Notes: generated by a model not told the origin, from the sequence alone. Positions 43,836 through 52,762 are shown, counted from the first letter of the stretch. The stretch is DNA of 64,000 bases from Carnobacterium iners (GCF_900177385.1 NZ_FXBJ01000002.1:500001-564000); one strand, 5' to 3'. Translations and numbers: made by a program.

Positions 43836-44490
43836 TTATTTTTTATTTATTAGTGTTATTATTCTCTTTGTGTTTACCATAAATATTATAATTGCTGCTT
43901 GAATATACATGCCAATTAGACCCAACGATGACGCTATACCATAACCGTGTCGTTGTTTTAATTCACTGTTTTTTGCTTCAATTTTATAGTGTTTCTTTGT
44001 TTTCTCTTTAAAATAGTCGCTAGTTTGAAATTTCTTTTGCTGGCCGTGTAAATCACTTAGAATTGAAACACTATAAGATTTACTTTTAGCCCCTGTTTTA
44101 TAACAACTTTCATTTATTGGACAACATTTGCATCTTTCGATATCAAAATAGTAAGTCATTGTCTGATTATTATTTATGTTTTTTGCTCCTCTCTTTGCTT
44201 TTCGGAGTGCTTGATACCCTTGCGGACAACAATACATACCAGAATCTTTATTGAAATTGAATTTGTCTTCCTCACGACGTGCTCCATTACTAATTTTGGG
44301 ATGAAGCTTTGCAATAAGATGCATTTTATTCAATCTTGCGTAGTTAATGTTTTATTTTCCAGAATATGTAGTGTAGCCGATAATAGCCTCAACATCTATT
44401 CCATTTGCAACTGATTTTTCATATAATTTTTTTAGGTATAAGCCATCAGATTTATGTCCAATAGTTGCCTCGATATTCCCAAGGGAATAC
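43836..44490 (-). pseudogene. IS1182-family transposase, C-terminal remnant
   Basis: The minus strand reads DIGHKSDGLYLKKLYEKS and DVEAIIGYTTYSGK, an in-frame TAA, then an open 165-codon stretch from 44333. That stretch carries a Cys-rich block (CCPQGYQALRKAKR, DIERCKCCPINESC) and ends RHGYGIASSLGLIGMYIQAAIII. This is the C-terminal half of an IS1182-type DDE transposase. The N-terminal half is gone upstream of about 44490. It is inactive. Confidence 0.75.
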
Positions 44491-44642
44491 AGCTAGTTTT
44501 TACCTCGCAGAGCCTGTCCAAAATTTTTTGGTCTAACAAGCTGTACCAGATGTTTAATGGCGCTCGCTTTATATTACGAGAGTTGTATAAAAGACGCACG
44601 TTTTTATGCTATTTCATATATCTGGAATAGCTGAGTTTTTAT

Positions 44643-44666
44643 TAACGTACGTTTTCGAGTACGTTA
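44643..44666 (+). promoter_or_regulatory. Palindrome upstream of the toxin-antitoxin pair, probable operator
   Basis: TTAACGTAC and GTACGTTAG flank GTTTTCGA. The palindrome lies about 28 bases before the antitoxin ATG, where Axe/YefM-type antitoxins bind to repress their own operon. Confidence 0.5.
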
Positions 44667-44693
44667 GTAAAAATAAAAAGAGAGGAATAATCT

Positions 44694-44948
44694 ATGTCAA
44701 TTATAAACCCTAACCAAGCTAGAAAAGTCTTTTATCAATTACTAAAAGACGTCAACGAAACCAATGAGCCTATTTATATCTCAGGTAAAAATGAAGTTAG
44801 CAAAACTGTTATGATTAGCAAAAAAGATTGAGATTCTATTCAAGAAACACTATATCTTCAATCTTCTGGAGTATCTGATGTGATCCAACAGTGTAAACAA
44901 AAAAATGGGGTTATTGCATTGGAGGATATCGATTGGAATGCTCTATAA
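44694..44948 (+). pseudogene. Axe/YefM-type antitoxin with premature stop
   Basis: The frame encodes 84 codons: MSIINPNQARKVFYQLLKDV, NEPIYISGKNEVSKTVMISKKD, then TGA (44829-44831) where a Trp is expected, then DSIQETLYLQSSGVSD to the end. It looks like a Phd/YefM-family antitoxin, whose C-terminal part binds and neutralises the toxin. The stop removes that part, leaving 45 residues with the DNA-binding domain. AGAGG lies upstream of the ATG. It overlaps the toxin gene by 16 bases. Confidence 0.75.
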
Positions 44949-45190
44949 AATTAGCAAAATCCGCTACAAAAGATTTAAAGAATTTAAAATCTGCTCATTT
45001 AGGCAAAAAATTAATGGTTGTCTCACAAAATAATTCTTTTCAAAATCCACCTCCGTATGAGAAGTTAATTGAAAATCTAAAGGATAAATATTCAAGACGC
45101 TTAACTATTCAGCATCGAATTGTTTATTCTGTCGATAGTAATGCAAAAGAAATCATTATCTGGTCAGCTTGGACACGCTATGAAAAATAA
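44933..45190 (+). pseudogene. Txe/YoeB-family toxin, probably inactive
   Basis: An 85-residue frame that matches the Txe/YoeB mRNA interferase family: KSATKDLKNLKSAHLGKK, YEKLIENLKDKYSRRLTIQHRIVYSVD and IIIWSAWTRYEK. The usual catalytic His near the C-terminus (W-S/T-H-Y-E) is Arg here. The start is a TTG (44933) with GGAGG seven bases upstream; alternatively the ATG at 44938 was original and a frameshift followed. With its antitoxin truncated by a stop, a fully active toxin would be hard to tolerate, so inactivation fits. Confidence 0.7.
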
Positions 45191-45201
45191 AATTTCACTT
45201 T

Positions 45202-45227
45202 GAAAAAGATGAGATTCTATCTTTTTC
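45202..45227 (+). terminator. Intrinsic terminator after the toxin gene
   Basis: GAAAAAGAT (45202-45210) pairs with ATCTTTTTC (45219-45227), followed by T. Confidence 0.6.
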
Positions 45228-45237
45228 TGACTAAAAA

Positions 45238-45259
45238 GAACCTTGATTAATCAAGGTTC
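45238..45259 (-). terminator. Palindromic terminator after the hypothetical membrane gene
   Basis: A perfect palindrome: GAACCTTGATT (45238-45248) and AATCAAGGTTC (45249-45259). The minus strand continues TTTTTAG. Confidence 0.65.
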
Positions 45260-45298
45260 AAGATACATAATTCTATGTCACTTCATATATTGGTAATT

Positions 45299-45628
45299 TT
45301 ATAAAACAGCGGTTTTTTCTTTAGGTGTAATCCTATATTTTGAAATTAAGAGAACTAATAGCAATAGAAAACAAGCAATAGCTGTATTGTTACTTGTAAG
45401 GTTAGTTGACGGAAATAATTGCAGGAATATTAATACATTTAATATAAATGCTAGTAAAAATCCAGCCATTGAAAAAGTTGCTAGGTAACTGCCTATCAAC
45501 GATCTTTTAGAAATGTCTAACTTTCTCTTTTTCTGTATTGATACTGTTTGTTTTACTTGTCTTATTAAAATATAAAAAAGACTACTAATAAATAAAGCAA
45601 CAACAGCATTAGAAATCAAACTGTTCAT
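45299..45628 (-). CDS. Small hydrophobic membrane protein, unknown function
   Basis: A 109-residue protein with three likely membrane segments: about 5-23, 47-71 and 82-98. A basic cytoplasmic loop (QVKQTVSIQKKRKLDISKR) links the first two. No family is recognised. AAGGAG lies eight bases before ATG 45628 and a palindromic terminator follows, so it is likely a real, monocistronic gene. Confidence 0.65.
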   Translation of the reverse strand: MNSLISNAVVALFISSLFYILIRQVKQTVSIQKKRKLDISKRSLIGSYLATFSMAGFLLAFILNVLIFLQLFPSTNLTSNNTAIACFLLLLVLLISKYRITPKEKTAVL

Positions 45629-45841
45629 TTTATCAACTCCTTTATTGAATAATTATTTTAACTTTTTTATATGCTTAGTATCAAAAAGAATTGTATGCTG
45701 GATTGTAGAATGAAGTTAGCCACTGCGTATGTGTAAAATAGTTCTCGAGATACTATTATTTTTTACTAGCAAAAAGAAAGAAGGCGTTCTATCATAAATG
45801 TATGCTTGAGCGGCAAATACATAAATGAAAGAGGCCTTCTT

Positions 45842-47251
45842 ATGAATAAGATTATATCAAAGATTTACCAAATAATAAAGGATTCAAGCAATTTAATAGA
45901 GACAGAAGAAGCTATTCAAGTCTGTATGTATGAAGTATTCGCTGAATTAGTAGGAGATGTCTTCACTCATCTCAATCAGGTAATCAAAGAGCAGAAACAA
46001 GAGGAAGGTTGGAAAGTGAAACGAGAAGATTGGAAAACCGTTCAGTTTATTTTTGGGTCTGTTCGTTATTGTCGTACCTTGATGATAGATCAAGAGAGTC
46101 AAAATCATTATCCGCTAGATGACTGGCTAGGTATTCGGAAATATCAACGCCATAGTCCACTAGTAGAAGTAAAAGTGGCAGAGTTGGCGAGTAACGTTAC
46201 TTATAGAGATACTGCAGATATGTTAAATGAATGGACAGCTGTTACGATTAGTCATCAAACAGTCGGTAGTCTTCTCAAACGCGTTGGATCCGCACAAGCA
46301 CGTGAAGATGAAGAGAGCGTATTGGAACTAGAAGAATCAGCTGAGTTGCCGGAAGGAAAAAAGGTAGACTATCTTTATGCCGAGGCTGATGGAGTTTTTG
46401 TCCGTGGGACAAAAAAGAAAAAGAGCTTAGAAGTTCGTCATGCCATCCTTTATGAAGGCTGGAATAAAAATGGAAAACGCGTCTCTTTAAAGGAACCCAA
46501 AGCCATTATGACGACTAAAAAAACCGCTGGTTTTTGGGCAGAGATTCAAGCCTTTACAGCGAATCATTATGCCTTACAACAAGCTCAAATCATTACAAAT
46601 AGTGACGGCGGACAAGGGTATACCGCAGACAAATTCCAAGAAGCTTTTTCTCAATCGAACTACCCTGTTTTAAATCAGCTAGACTCTTATCATGTTTTTC
46701 AAGGGTTAAACCGTGCATTTGGCGTGAAAACTACCATTTTTAAACAGCAGGTCAAGCAAGCATTAAAGACGCATGATTTAGATCATTTAACTATTTGGTT
46801 GGATACGTATGAAAGTACGCTAGATGAAACTTCTGCAGTGGAAAAACTGACTACATTTCGAACCTATGTAGTACGAAATTGGGATCGAATTTTCGATTGG
46901 TGCGAAAAAGTAGAACAAGCGCCGAAGGACGCAAGAGGTTTAGGCGCAATGGAGTCCAATCAACGACGTATCTCTTTTCGCATGAAAAAGCGAGGAATGC
47001 ATTGGAGCGCAGAAGGTTGCGAAGCTATGGTAAAGGTAAAACAAGGGATGTTTAATCACACCTTGCGTGAAGCCTATCTTCACCAACAAAATAGAAGTGC
47101 GAGAAATCAACGTAAGTTAAACCAAACGGTTCGTTTATCGTCGTTATTGCATGAGAAAACACGGCAGTCAATCGGGGCAAAAAATGGGACTATTCCGTTA
47201 TATGCCTCCCGTTCATCAGCAATAGGACAATTAATTAAAAGTTTTCGTTAA
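45842..47251 (+). CDS. ISLre2-family (UPF0236) transposase
   Basis: A 469-residue transposase of the ISLre2 type: KREDWKTVQFIFGSVRYCRTL, the block YLYAEADGVFVRGTKKKK, ITNSDGGQGYTADKFQ, and QLDSYHVFQGLNRAFG. The C-terminus has ESNQRRISFRMKKRGMHWSAEGCEAMVKVK. ATG 45842 is preceded by GAGG at seven bases. The same GGCCTTCTT can pair with an upstream AAGAAGGC, hiding the start in read-through transcripts. The frame is complete. Confidence 0.92.
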   Translation: MNKIISKIYQIIKDSSNLIETEEAIQVCMYEVFAELVGDVFTHLNQVIKEQKQEEGWKVKREDWKTVQFIFGSVRYCRTLMIDQESQNHYPLDDWLGIRKYQRHSPLVEVKVAELASNVTYRDTADMLNEWTAVTISHQTVGSLLKRVGSAQAREDEESVLELEESAELPEGKKVDYLYAEADGVFVRGTKKKKSLEVRHAILYEGWNKNGKRVSLKEPKAIMTTKKTAGFWAEIQAFTANHYALQQAQIITNSDGGQGYTADKFQEAFSQSNYPVLNQLDSYHVFQGLNRAFGVKTTIFKQQVKQALKTHDLDHLTIWLDTYESTLDETSAVEKLTTFRTYVVRNWDRIFDWCEKVEQAPKDARGLGAMESNQRRISFRMKKRGMHWSAEGCEAMVKVKQGMFNHTLREAYLHQQNRSARNQRKLNQTVRLSSLLHEKTRQSIGAKNGTIPLYASRSSAIGQLIKSFR

Positions 47252-47258
47252 TTCCTGT

Positions 47259-47302
47259 CTTTTGGGAGAAGGTTCCTGGTTTTAGGAACCTTCTCCCAAA
47301 AG
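47259..47302. terminator. Long hairpin near the right end of the ISLre2 element
   Basis: A perfect 19-bp stem: CTTTTGGGAGAAGGTTCCT (47259-47277) with its complement at 47284-47302. It follows the transposase stop by seven bases. Confidence 0.85.
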
Positions 47303-47424
47303 ATGGGCCAGCAAGCGGCGTAGCCGTGCGGTAGCTGATGAGTGTACAAGAATAAAACGTCTAAACTAGCATGGTAATAGGACGCTCGAGAAAAACTTGA
47401 CACAAACAGCCACTGCTAACTAAA

Positions 47425-48668
47425 AAAAGCGCCACGTGAATTCATGTTATATTGAAGTTACCACACTCTCAATAGAAAAGGATGAATTCACATGACGCAA
47501 ATCAAGAATAACATAGATTCACAAAAGGGAAAACACCTTTCATATGCAGAGCGTTGTCAAATTGCCGTTCTCAAAAAAGAAAAGTACACCAACCGTCAGG
47601 TTGCTAACATCTTAAATCGAGCACCACAAACGATTAATAATGAAATCAATCGTGGATCGATTACACAATTGAAACGCCAAGCACAGAAAGAAAAAACGTA
47701 TAACTATTACACTCTAATTTATGACGCTGATGCTGGACAAACTTTTTATGAAGAACAACGAATGAACTGTGGTAGACGCCCGAAATGGGCAGATACAGAT
47801 ACTTTTATTGATTGGGCTGATGACAAGATGTTAAAAGAAAAATGGTCGCCAGACGTTGTTATTGGCTTTGCTTTAAAACAAGAGTTGTTTGATCCATCTA
47901 TTATTCCATGTACCTCTACTCTCTATCAGTGGATAGATCGAGGAGTTATGAGAACAAAAAATATGGATTTACTTGAAAAATTGTCTCGAAAAACAAAAGA
48001 AAAAGCACACGGAAAACTGCCGAATAAGAGAATACTAGGAGTATCTATCGAAAAACGTCCAGAGATAATCGATTCAAGAGAAACCTTCGGTCACTGGGAA
48101 ATTGATACCGTTGTAGGGAGTAAAACAAAATGCGATGCTGTGTTATTGACTTTAGCAGAACGACAAACTCGTTTTGAAGTCATCTTCAAACTAAATGGCA
48201 AGGATGCTAAGTCAGTCGATCGAGCTATCCAAGACTTACGTAATCGGTCAGGCGAGTACTTTGATCGTCTTTTTAAGACCATAACTTCAGACAATGGTTC
48301 AGAGTTTTCAGGGCTGCACGAAGCCTTACAAGATGTAATAGATGTGTACTTCAGTCATCCCTATGCCTCTTGGGAACGAGGAACCAGTGAAAATCAACAT
48401 AAACTAATTAGACGATTTATCCCTAAGGGAAGTCCGATTAGCGATGTGAGTGAAGCTCAGCTGATACGAATACAACAATGGATGAATGACTATCCGAGAA
48501 GAATTTTGGATTATCAAACGCCACATGACTGTTTAGCAAGGGCGTTTAAGGAAGAATGCTTGGCTGCATGACCCACTGAAAACAGTCCCTACCCGTAATT
48601 GAACGATAGTTAGTTCTAGGAAATAAGCCATTAGAGCCCGTAGGGAATTAATTCCACACCAACAAATT
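47425..48668 (+). mobile_element. IS30-family insertion sequence (ends approximate)
   Basis: An intact IS30-type transposase flanked by weakly matching ends: GCCACGTGAATTCATGTTAT on the left and, inverted on the right, GGTGTGGAATTAATTCCCTA. Exact ends and a target duplication could not be fixed by eye. It lies only about 10-20 bases after the ISLre2 duplication, so the two elements are stacked. Confidence 0.75.
47492..48571 (+). CDS. IS30-family transposase
   Basis: A 359-residue protein: an N-terminal helix-turn-helix (HLSYAERCQIAVLKKEKYTNRQVANILNRAPQTINNEI) and a C-terminal DDE integrase core. The catalytic residues are in GHWEIDTVVGSK (Asp), ITSDNGSEFSG (Asp) and ASWERGTSENQHKLIRRF (Glu). 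AAAAGGATG lies just before the start, inside one arm of a perfect inverted repeat GTGAATTCAT/ATGAATTCAC (47436-47445, 47482-47491). The frame is complete and probably active. Confidence 0.93.
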   Translation: MTQIKNNIDSQKGKHLSYAERCQIAVLKKEKYTNRQVANILNRAPQTINNEINRGSITQLKRQAQKEKTYNYYTLIYDADAGQTFYEEQRMNCGRRPKWADTDTFIDWADDKMLKEKWSPDVVIGFALKQELFDPSIIPCTSTLYQWIDRGVMRTKNMDLLEKLSRKTKEKAHGKLPNKRILGVSIEKRPEIIDSRETFGHWEIDTVVGSKTKCDAVLLTLAERQTRFEVIFKLNGKDAKSVDRAIQDLRNRSGEYFDRLFKTITSDNGSEFSGLHEALQDVIDVYFSHPYASWERGTSENQHKLIRRFIPKGSPISDVSEAQLIRIQQWMNDYPRRILDYQTPHDCLARAFKEECLAA

Positions 48669-49015
48669 CAACTGGTTCATTAATTAATAACATCTGGCAA
48701 TAAACAGTTGCATAGGGTGGCTAACTTAAACTTGAAATTTACGAAAAGAATTGTATGAAAAAGCTATGTTTAATAATTATAGTACCATAAACTAACTGCC
48801 GATTTAGAGTCTACCCAAAATGTATAGTTGCAAGGTATTGGATTCATGCAGTTTACTAACTAGAAAAATCGAAAAGTACTCTTAATTTAATAAGGTTATA
48901 TATGCATAATTCTATGTCCTTTCTTAATTTCAAATAATACGTAAAATAATATACTGATATACTAATTTAAAAATATTTATTTAGAATAAATTGTTCAGTT
49001 ACTAGAGAAAGTTGG
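48669..49015. other. Intergenic stretch after the IS30 element
   Basis: About 350 AT-rich bases with no gene, hairpin or promoter that I would defend. Confidence 0.5.
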
Positions 49016-49378
49016 ATGATATATATGGACCGTCTTACCAAAAGAAAAATTATGTTTAACGGAGTAATGAAAAAGCGAGAAAAAAATGTACTTGAAGTTG
49101 GAACTAAAAAATATTTGATTACTAATTTTCTAGCCAAAAGATTACGACTTAAGAATTGGTTACTAGGATTAATGACACTCGTATTCTCTTTAATTTACTT
49201 ATTTTCTATTGAAAAATATTCTAACGTTCCATTAGATGGAGCAAACAGCTATTTATTAATAGAAGGATTGACAACTACCTTTTTATTTCTATTTTCTATT
49301 GTGATTGGTTTTATAGCTATTTCAGTTATGCTTATTCCAAAAGAATTAGAAAAGTATATAAAAAACGAATTGTTTTAA
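49016..49378 (+). CDS. Small membrane protein, unknown function
   Basis: A 120-residue protein with a basic N-terminal half (KRKIMFNGVMKKREKN) and two membrane segments (about 46-65 and 84-108). I recognise no family. Two ATGs, at 49016 and 49025, are possible starts, and neither has a convincing ribosome binding site. The steady hydrophobic pattern supports coding, but it may be a fragment. Confidence 0.45.
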   Translation: MIYMDRLTKRKIMFNGVMKKREKNVLEVGTKKYLITNFLAKRLRLKNWLLGLMTLVFSLIYLFSIEKYSNVPLDGANSYLLIEGLTTTFLFLFSIVIGFIAISVMLIPKELEKYIKNELF

Positions 49379-49416
49379 GTCATTTTAGAAAAGCATGTCT
49401 TTAATTGTCTAAATTA

Positions 49417-49864
49417 TTAACTATTATTATTTATACCAATTATGAAAATAACTAGGCCACTTGCTGTTGCTGAATAGAGTTCACTTGAACATCCTCCGGT
49501 AAGTCTTCGCTTATCAGTAGGATTCAAAGGACTATCATAATACCCGTTTTCTTCACTTATACTGTGACAAAGTTCATCGCAAATAGTCTTTCCTATCAAA
49601 TCAACACGAGCATCTAATAATTTCATGATTAAACTGGCTGTAAAGTCGTTTGGCTCACTGTAGAAAAACCAATCAGGATAACCGTTTCACCAAGAAAAGT
49701 GCTGCCTTTAATTTTAAAATATCTTTTACACCAAATACGTAATTTGAAAGACTCTCTCCTTTTAAATCTTTTACCGCGAGATGATTATCCGGGACAAAAG
49801 ATTGTAGTGGATTGTAGGGGGGATAGTTGAAACAGAAAGCTTTTCTAGATTTTTCATAGCGCAC
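49417..49864 (-). pseudogene. Amidase-signature enzyme, N-terminal remnant
   Basis: Two minus-strand frames belong together. From 49864, HLAVKDLKGESLSNYVFGVKDILKLK ends in a stop. After a frame change come NGYPDWFFYSEPNDFTASLIMKLLDARVDLIGKTICDELCHSIS and LNPTDKRRLTGGCSSELYSATASGLVIF. This is the core entry of the amidase signature family (usual form KTICDELCYS...GENxHYGTPxNP...RxTGGSSSG). The normal GGSSSGSAA is corrupted to GGCSSELYSA, and the protein ends soon after. It is a dead gene. Confidence 0.7.
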
Positions 49865-49987
49865 CTACTCATACCTCAATCTACTCACTTAATTAGTTAT
49901 TTTTCACTTCACTCTAAGTCAATCCGGCATGTAACTGTTTTATAACCTTTTCATCTTTCTTCTTTAGTTTTTTAGCTTCTATTAGTA

Positions 49988-50530
49988 TTTTTTTACTCGT
50001 CCAAACGGTATAATCATTACATCAAATTCATCACCAAAAATTAAATTATCCGGTTCAATTAAACTATCATCTACTAGAATTGCTACATTAATTGCATCGA
50101 CGCTAACTAAATCTTTTCCGCTTCTGCTAGAGTAACTTTTTGAAAAAAAAGGAAAACCAAGTTCTTGTATTGGTCTTACATCACGGTAAACACCGTTTAT
50201 AACTACACCACTGACACCTTTTTTTGTGCATAAAGGACCGTAATATTGCCCCAAATACTTTCATCCATGCAACCCTAGTTGTCAATAACAACAACTCTGC
50301 CTTCCGGAATCTCTTCTAAGAATGTTCCGAAATTTCTTTGATTCTCTTGTATAGGCAAGTACTTTAGAGTAAAAAATTGACCACAAATTTTCGTATTTCC
50401 ACTCATTTGTTTAGGAAGAATATACCCTTCTTGTCCAATCTTTGACTCATCAAAAGCATCTGAAATTGTACACGAATCTAACCTTTTAAATTCTTATACT
50501 ATTTCCTCTTTTATTATCTTATTCATAACC
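49988..50530 (-). pseudogene. RraA-family (demethylmenaquinone methyltransferase-like) pseudogene
   Basis: Reading from about 50530, the sequence gives MNKIIKEEIV, stop, EFKRLDSCTISDAFDESKIGQ, ICGQFFTLKYLP, EIPEGRVVVIDN, stop, GCMDESIWGNITVLYAQKK. After a one-base loss in a run of seven A near 50221 it continues GVSGVVINGVYRDVRPIQELGFPFF, INVAILVDDSLIEPDNLIFGDEFDVMIIP. This order is the RraA / 4-hydroxy-4-methyl-2-oxoglutarate aldolase family. Two stops and a frameshift make it a pseudogene. It lies next to the amidase remnant in the same orientation. Confidence 0.72.
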
Positions 50531-50717
50531 GTATTCGTCTCCTTTCTAAACTATTTTTATTTTCCATTGCTTTTAGTAAAACTCTTCTAGCTAACTTTGC
50601 TACGAATAATCGCTATACATCTACTTTTAAAACAAATCACAATTGTTGGAAAATTGCTTACAATTCAAATTTTATAAAAACAGATCTCTTATCCAGTGGA
50701 TTAAGAGATTCGATTAA

Positions 50718-51048
50718 TTAAATCGTTTGCATTTTTTCAAACTCGATTGCTGGCTGTTTGAATAGCTTCGCTAAGAGCGCATGTACCAAGGCAATAGGGA
50801 TAAATAGAAACGTACGTAAAATCATACTTATTTCATACAGTAAATTGCTTCTCTCATCAGGTTTGCCTTTTATTCTATTAGTAAAAGAACTCCAAGGAAT
50901 GCCAATAACATTTCCAAGCATCATTACTCTTATAGATGCAAGAATACCTTTTGCTTTTGGCAATCCATACGTCCCCTTCACTTGTTCCCAAGTTTTTTGA
51001 GAGGGATTGCCTCTAGAATCAGCATAATGCTGGCTAAATAAGAGGGTA
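50718..51048 (-). pseudogene. C-terminal remnant of an unidentified membrane protein
   Basis: An open stretch reads EQSTLLFSQHYADSRGNPSQKTWEQVKGTYG, GILASIRVMMLGNVIGIPW, then a hydrophobic helix (FLFIPIALVHALLAKLF) to the stop. There is no start codon with a ribosome binding site; the upstream side ends in a stop. I do not recognise the family. It lies between the RraA remnant and the IS1380-type element and is probably the surviving end of a gene of the lost operon. Confidence 0.4.
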
Positions 51049-51184
51049 GATTGTTCTTATTCAGGAATATCATCGTTTATTCCTACTACCTGAATAATTC
51101 ATAGCTTTTCTAAAAATACTAATCGATGTTGATTTTACAGCGCTTAAACTAATTTGTTTTATCATCCATTAGGTGATGAAAAAA

Positions 51185-51238
51185 GAACCCCTTTCTGCTA
51201 TGGTTATATCATCACAACCAACCAATAGAAAGGGGTTC
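51185..51238 (+). promoter_or_regulatory. Hairpin covering the ribosome binding site of the IS1380-type transposase
   Basis: GAACCCCTTTC (51185-51195) pairs perfectly with GAAAGGGGTTC (51228-51238). The right arm contains AAAGGGG, the presumed ribosome binding site for ATG 51244. Transcripts entering from outside would hide the site. Confidence 0.65.
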
Positions 51239-51243
51239 TCTTA

Positions 51244-52563
51244 ATGATTACTTTACAAGAAAAAGCAATGAAATTCAATAACCATTTATATGTCTCTCAT
51301 ACAGGTGGTCGTTTATCGAGTGATTCAGGATTAATTTTAGTTGATGAATTAATGGGTACTTTTCATTTTGAAGAATTGTCAAAAAAACTCATTTCATATA
51401 ATGAAAATCGTCGCTATTGGAAACACACTAACCATAAAATTTTAAAACAACTAATTCTTCAACTAATTGCTGGCTATAAAGCTGATTCGTCTGCGACTAT
51501 CTTACAGTATGATCCAGTATTACAAACTCTATCACAAGAAGAGTGTTTGGCTTCTCAACCGACTATCTCTCGGTTTCTTGATCGCATTACAGACCAAACG
51601 ATTAATGATTTACAAACCTTTAATCAAACATTAATTGACCAAGCGAGATTTGTTCGCAATGATATGAATATGATTATTGATTTGGATTCTACACACTCTG
51701 ATACCTTCGGTATTCAGGAACAAACAGATTATAATGCCCACTATCGAACAAACGGTTATCATCCATTAGTCGCATTCGATGGATTAACGGGCGATTTTTT
51801 AAAAGCTAAACTTCGTTCAGGAAATCAATACACGTCTAAAGGAGTTAAAGAGTTTCTTGAACCGTTATTAGATCATTATAATCAAGCAGTCCCTACGGCA
51901 GATATTTTAGTGCGTGGAGATAGTGGATTTGCAACACCTGATATTTATGAGTTATGCGAAGAATATGGGTCAAACTTTGTCATTCGCCTAAAACATAATA
52001 ATAATTTATACCGATTAGCAGAAGAGTTTGTGTATTACGACGATAATTATCCTTGGAATGAAAAAGAAGAATACTATTATTCCGTTTCCTATCAAGCAGC
52101 GTCTTGGTCTAAACCGCGTAGAGTATGCATTCAATCCATTCGAGAAATGGGTGAATTACTTTTCAAGCATACGTTTATTGTCACAAATTTTTCAGAAAAC
52201 ATTTCATCAAAACAAGTTTTTAAGACGTATAAAAAGCGTGGTGCTATGGAAAACTACATTAAAGAAGCAAAAAATGGTTTCTATTTTGATAAGACAGATA
52301 GCCCTAAATTTATTGAAAATCATGCACGTATGATGATAAGTGTCCTTGCATACAACCTAATCAATTTTTTGCGTACAACTTGTTTTGATAAAAATTATAA
52401 AGGACTTCAAATTAATACGATTCGTCTTCGCTTATTCAAAGTAGCTGGCAAACTAGTGAGTACTGCGAGAGAAATGTATCTAAAAATTTCTAGTTCGCAT
52501 GTTTATCAAGCGGAGTTTTATGCCGTCTTTAATCGAATCCAAAGGATTCGGCATTATATTTAA
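51244..52563 (+). CDS. IS1380-family transposase
   Basis: A 439-residue DDE transposase: HTGGRLSSDSGLILVDELM near the start, IIDLDSTHSDTFG (first Asp), ILVRGDSGFATPDIYE (second Asp) and RGAMENYIKEAKNGFYFDKT (Glu). The C-terminal RMMISVLAYNLINFLRT matches the IS1380 group. ATG 51244 has AAAGGGG eight bases upstream. The frame is complete and could be active. Confidence 0.93.
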   Translation: MITLQEKAMKFNNHLYVSHTGGRLSSDSGLILVDELMGTFHFEELSKKLISYNENRRYWKHTNHKILKQLILQLIAGYKADSSATILQYDPVLQTLSQEECLASQPTISRFLDRITDQTINDLQTFNQTLIDQARFVRNDMNMIIDLDSTHSDTFGIQEQTDYNAHYRTNGYHPLVAFDGLTGDFLKAKLRSGNQYTSKGVKEFLEPLLDHYNQAVPTADILVRGDSGFATPDIYELCEEYGSNFVIRLKHNNNLYRLAEEFVYYDDNYPWNEKEEYYYSVSYQAASWSKPRRVCIQSIREMGELLFKHTFIVTNFSENISSKQVFKTYKKRGAMENYIKEAKNGFYFDKTDSPKFIENHARMMISVLAYNLINFLRTTCFDKNYKGLQINTIRLRLFKVAGKLVSTAREMYLKISSSHVYQAEFYAVFNRIQRIRHYI

Positions 52564-52762
52564 AAACTCCTTAATTTTTTTAAAAAAAACCAATCAAAAC
52601 CAAGGACCAACTATGCCCAAAATTCGTACTTTCTTAATGAGAAACCAATAAATAAATGAATTAAGTACCAAAAAGTAAAACTATTAAACGTTAATTTGAA
52701 AAAAATTTGAAAAAAGTGTGTTAATTGATTAAAAACAACAAAAAATTAAAAGTATGAATCAT

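Larger units (their letters stand above)
45727..47407 (+). mobile_element. ISLre2-family insertion sequence with 9-bp target duplication
   Basis: The element is 1681 bp. The left end GTATGTGTAAAATAGTTCTC and the inverse of the right end, GTTTGTGTCAAGTTTTTCTC, are imperfect inverted repeats that both continue GAG. AGCCACTGC flanks it on both sides (45718-45726 and 47408-47416). It carries one transposase gene and a long terminator hairpin (47259-47302) inside its right end. The intact repeats and duplication suggest a recent insertion. Confidence 0.9.
51160..52640 (+). mobile_element. IS1380-type insertion sequence (ends approximate)
   Basis: Defined by an intact IS1380-type transposase at 51244-52563 and a perfect 11-bp inverted repeat just before it (51185-51195 and 51228-51238). 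I could not identify terminal repeats or a target duplication by eye, so the ends are estimates. Confidence 0.65.

Noticed and set aside
43836-44333. Independent 165-residue protein
   Set aside because: It is the C-terminal half of an IS1182-type transposase whose upstream half continues in frame beyond a single stop codon.
49417-49626. Possible bacteriocin precursor with a double-glycine leader (LTGG followed by a hydrophobic tail)
   Set aside because: The sequence aligns with the amidase signature (KTICDELC, LNP, RLTGG), so the GG is part of a degraded amidase. There is also no ribosome binding site or bacteriocin neighbour.
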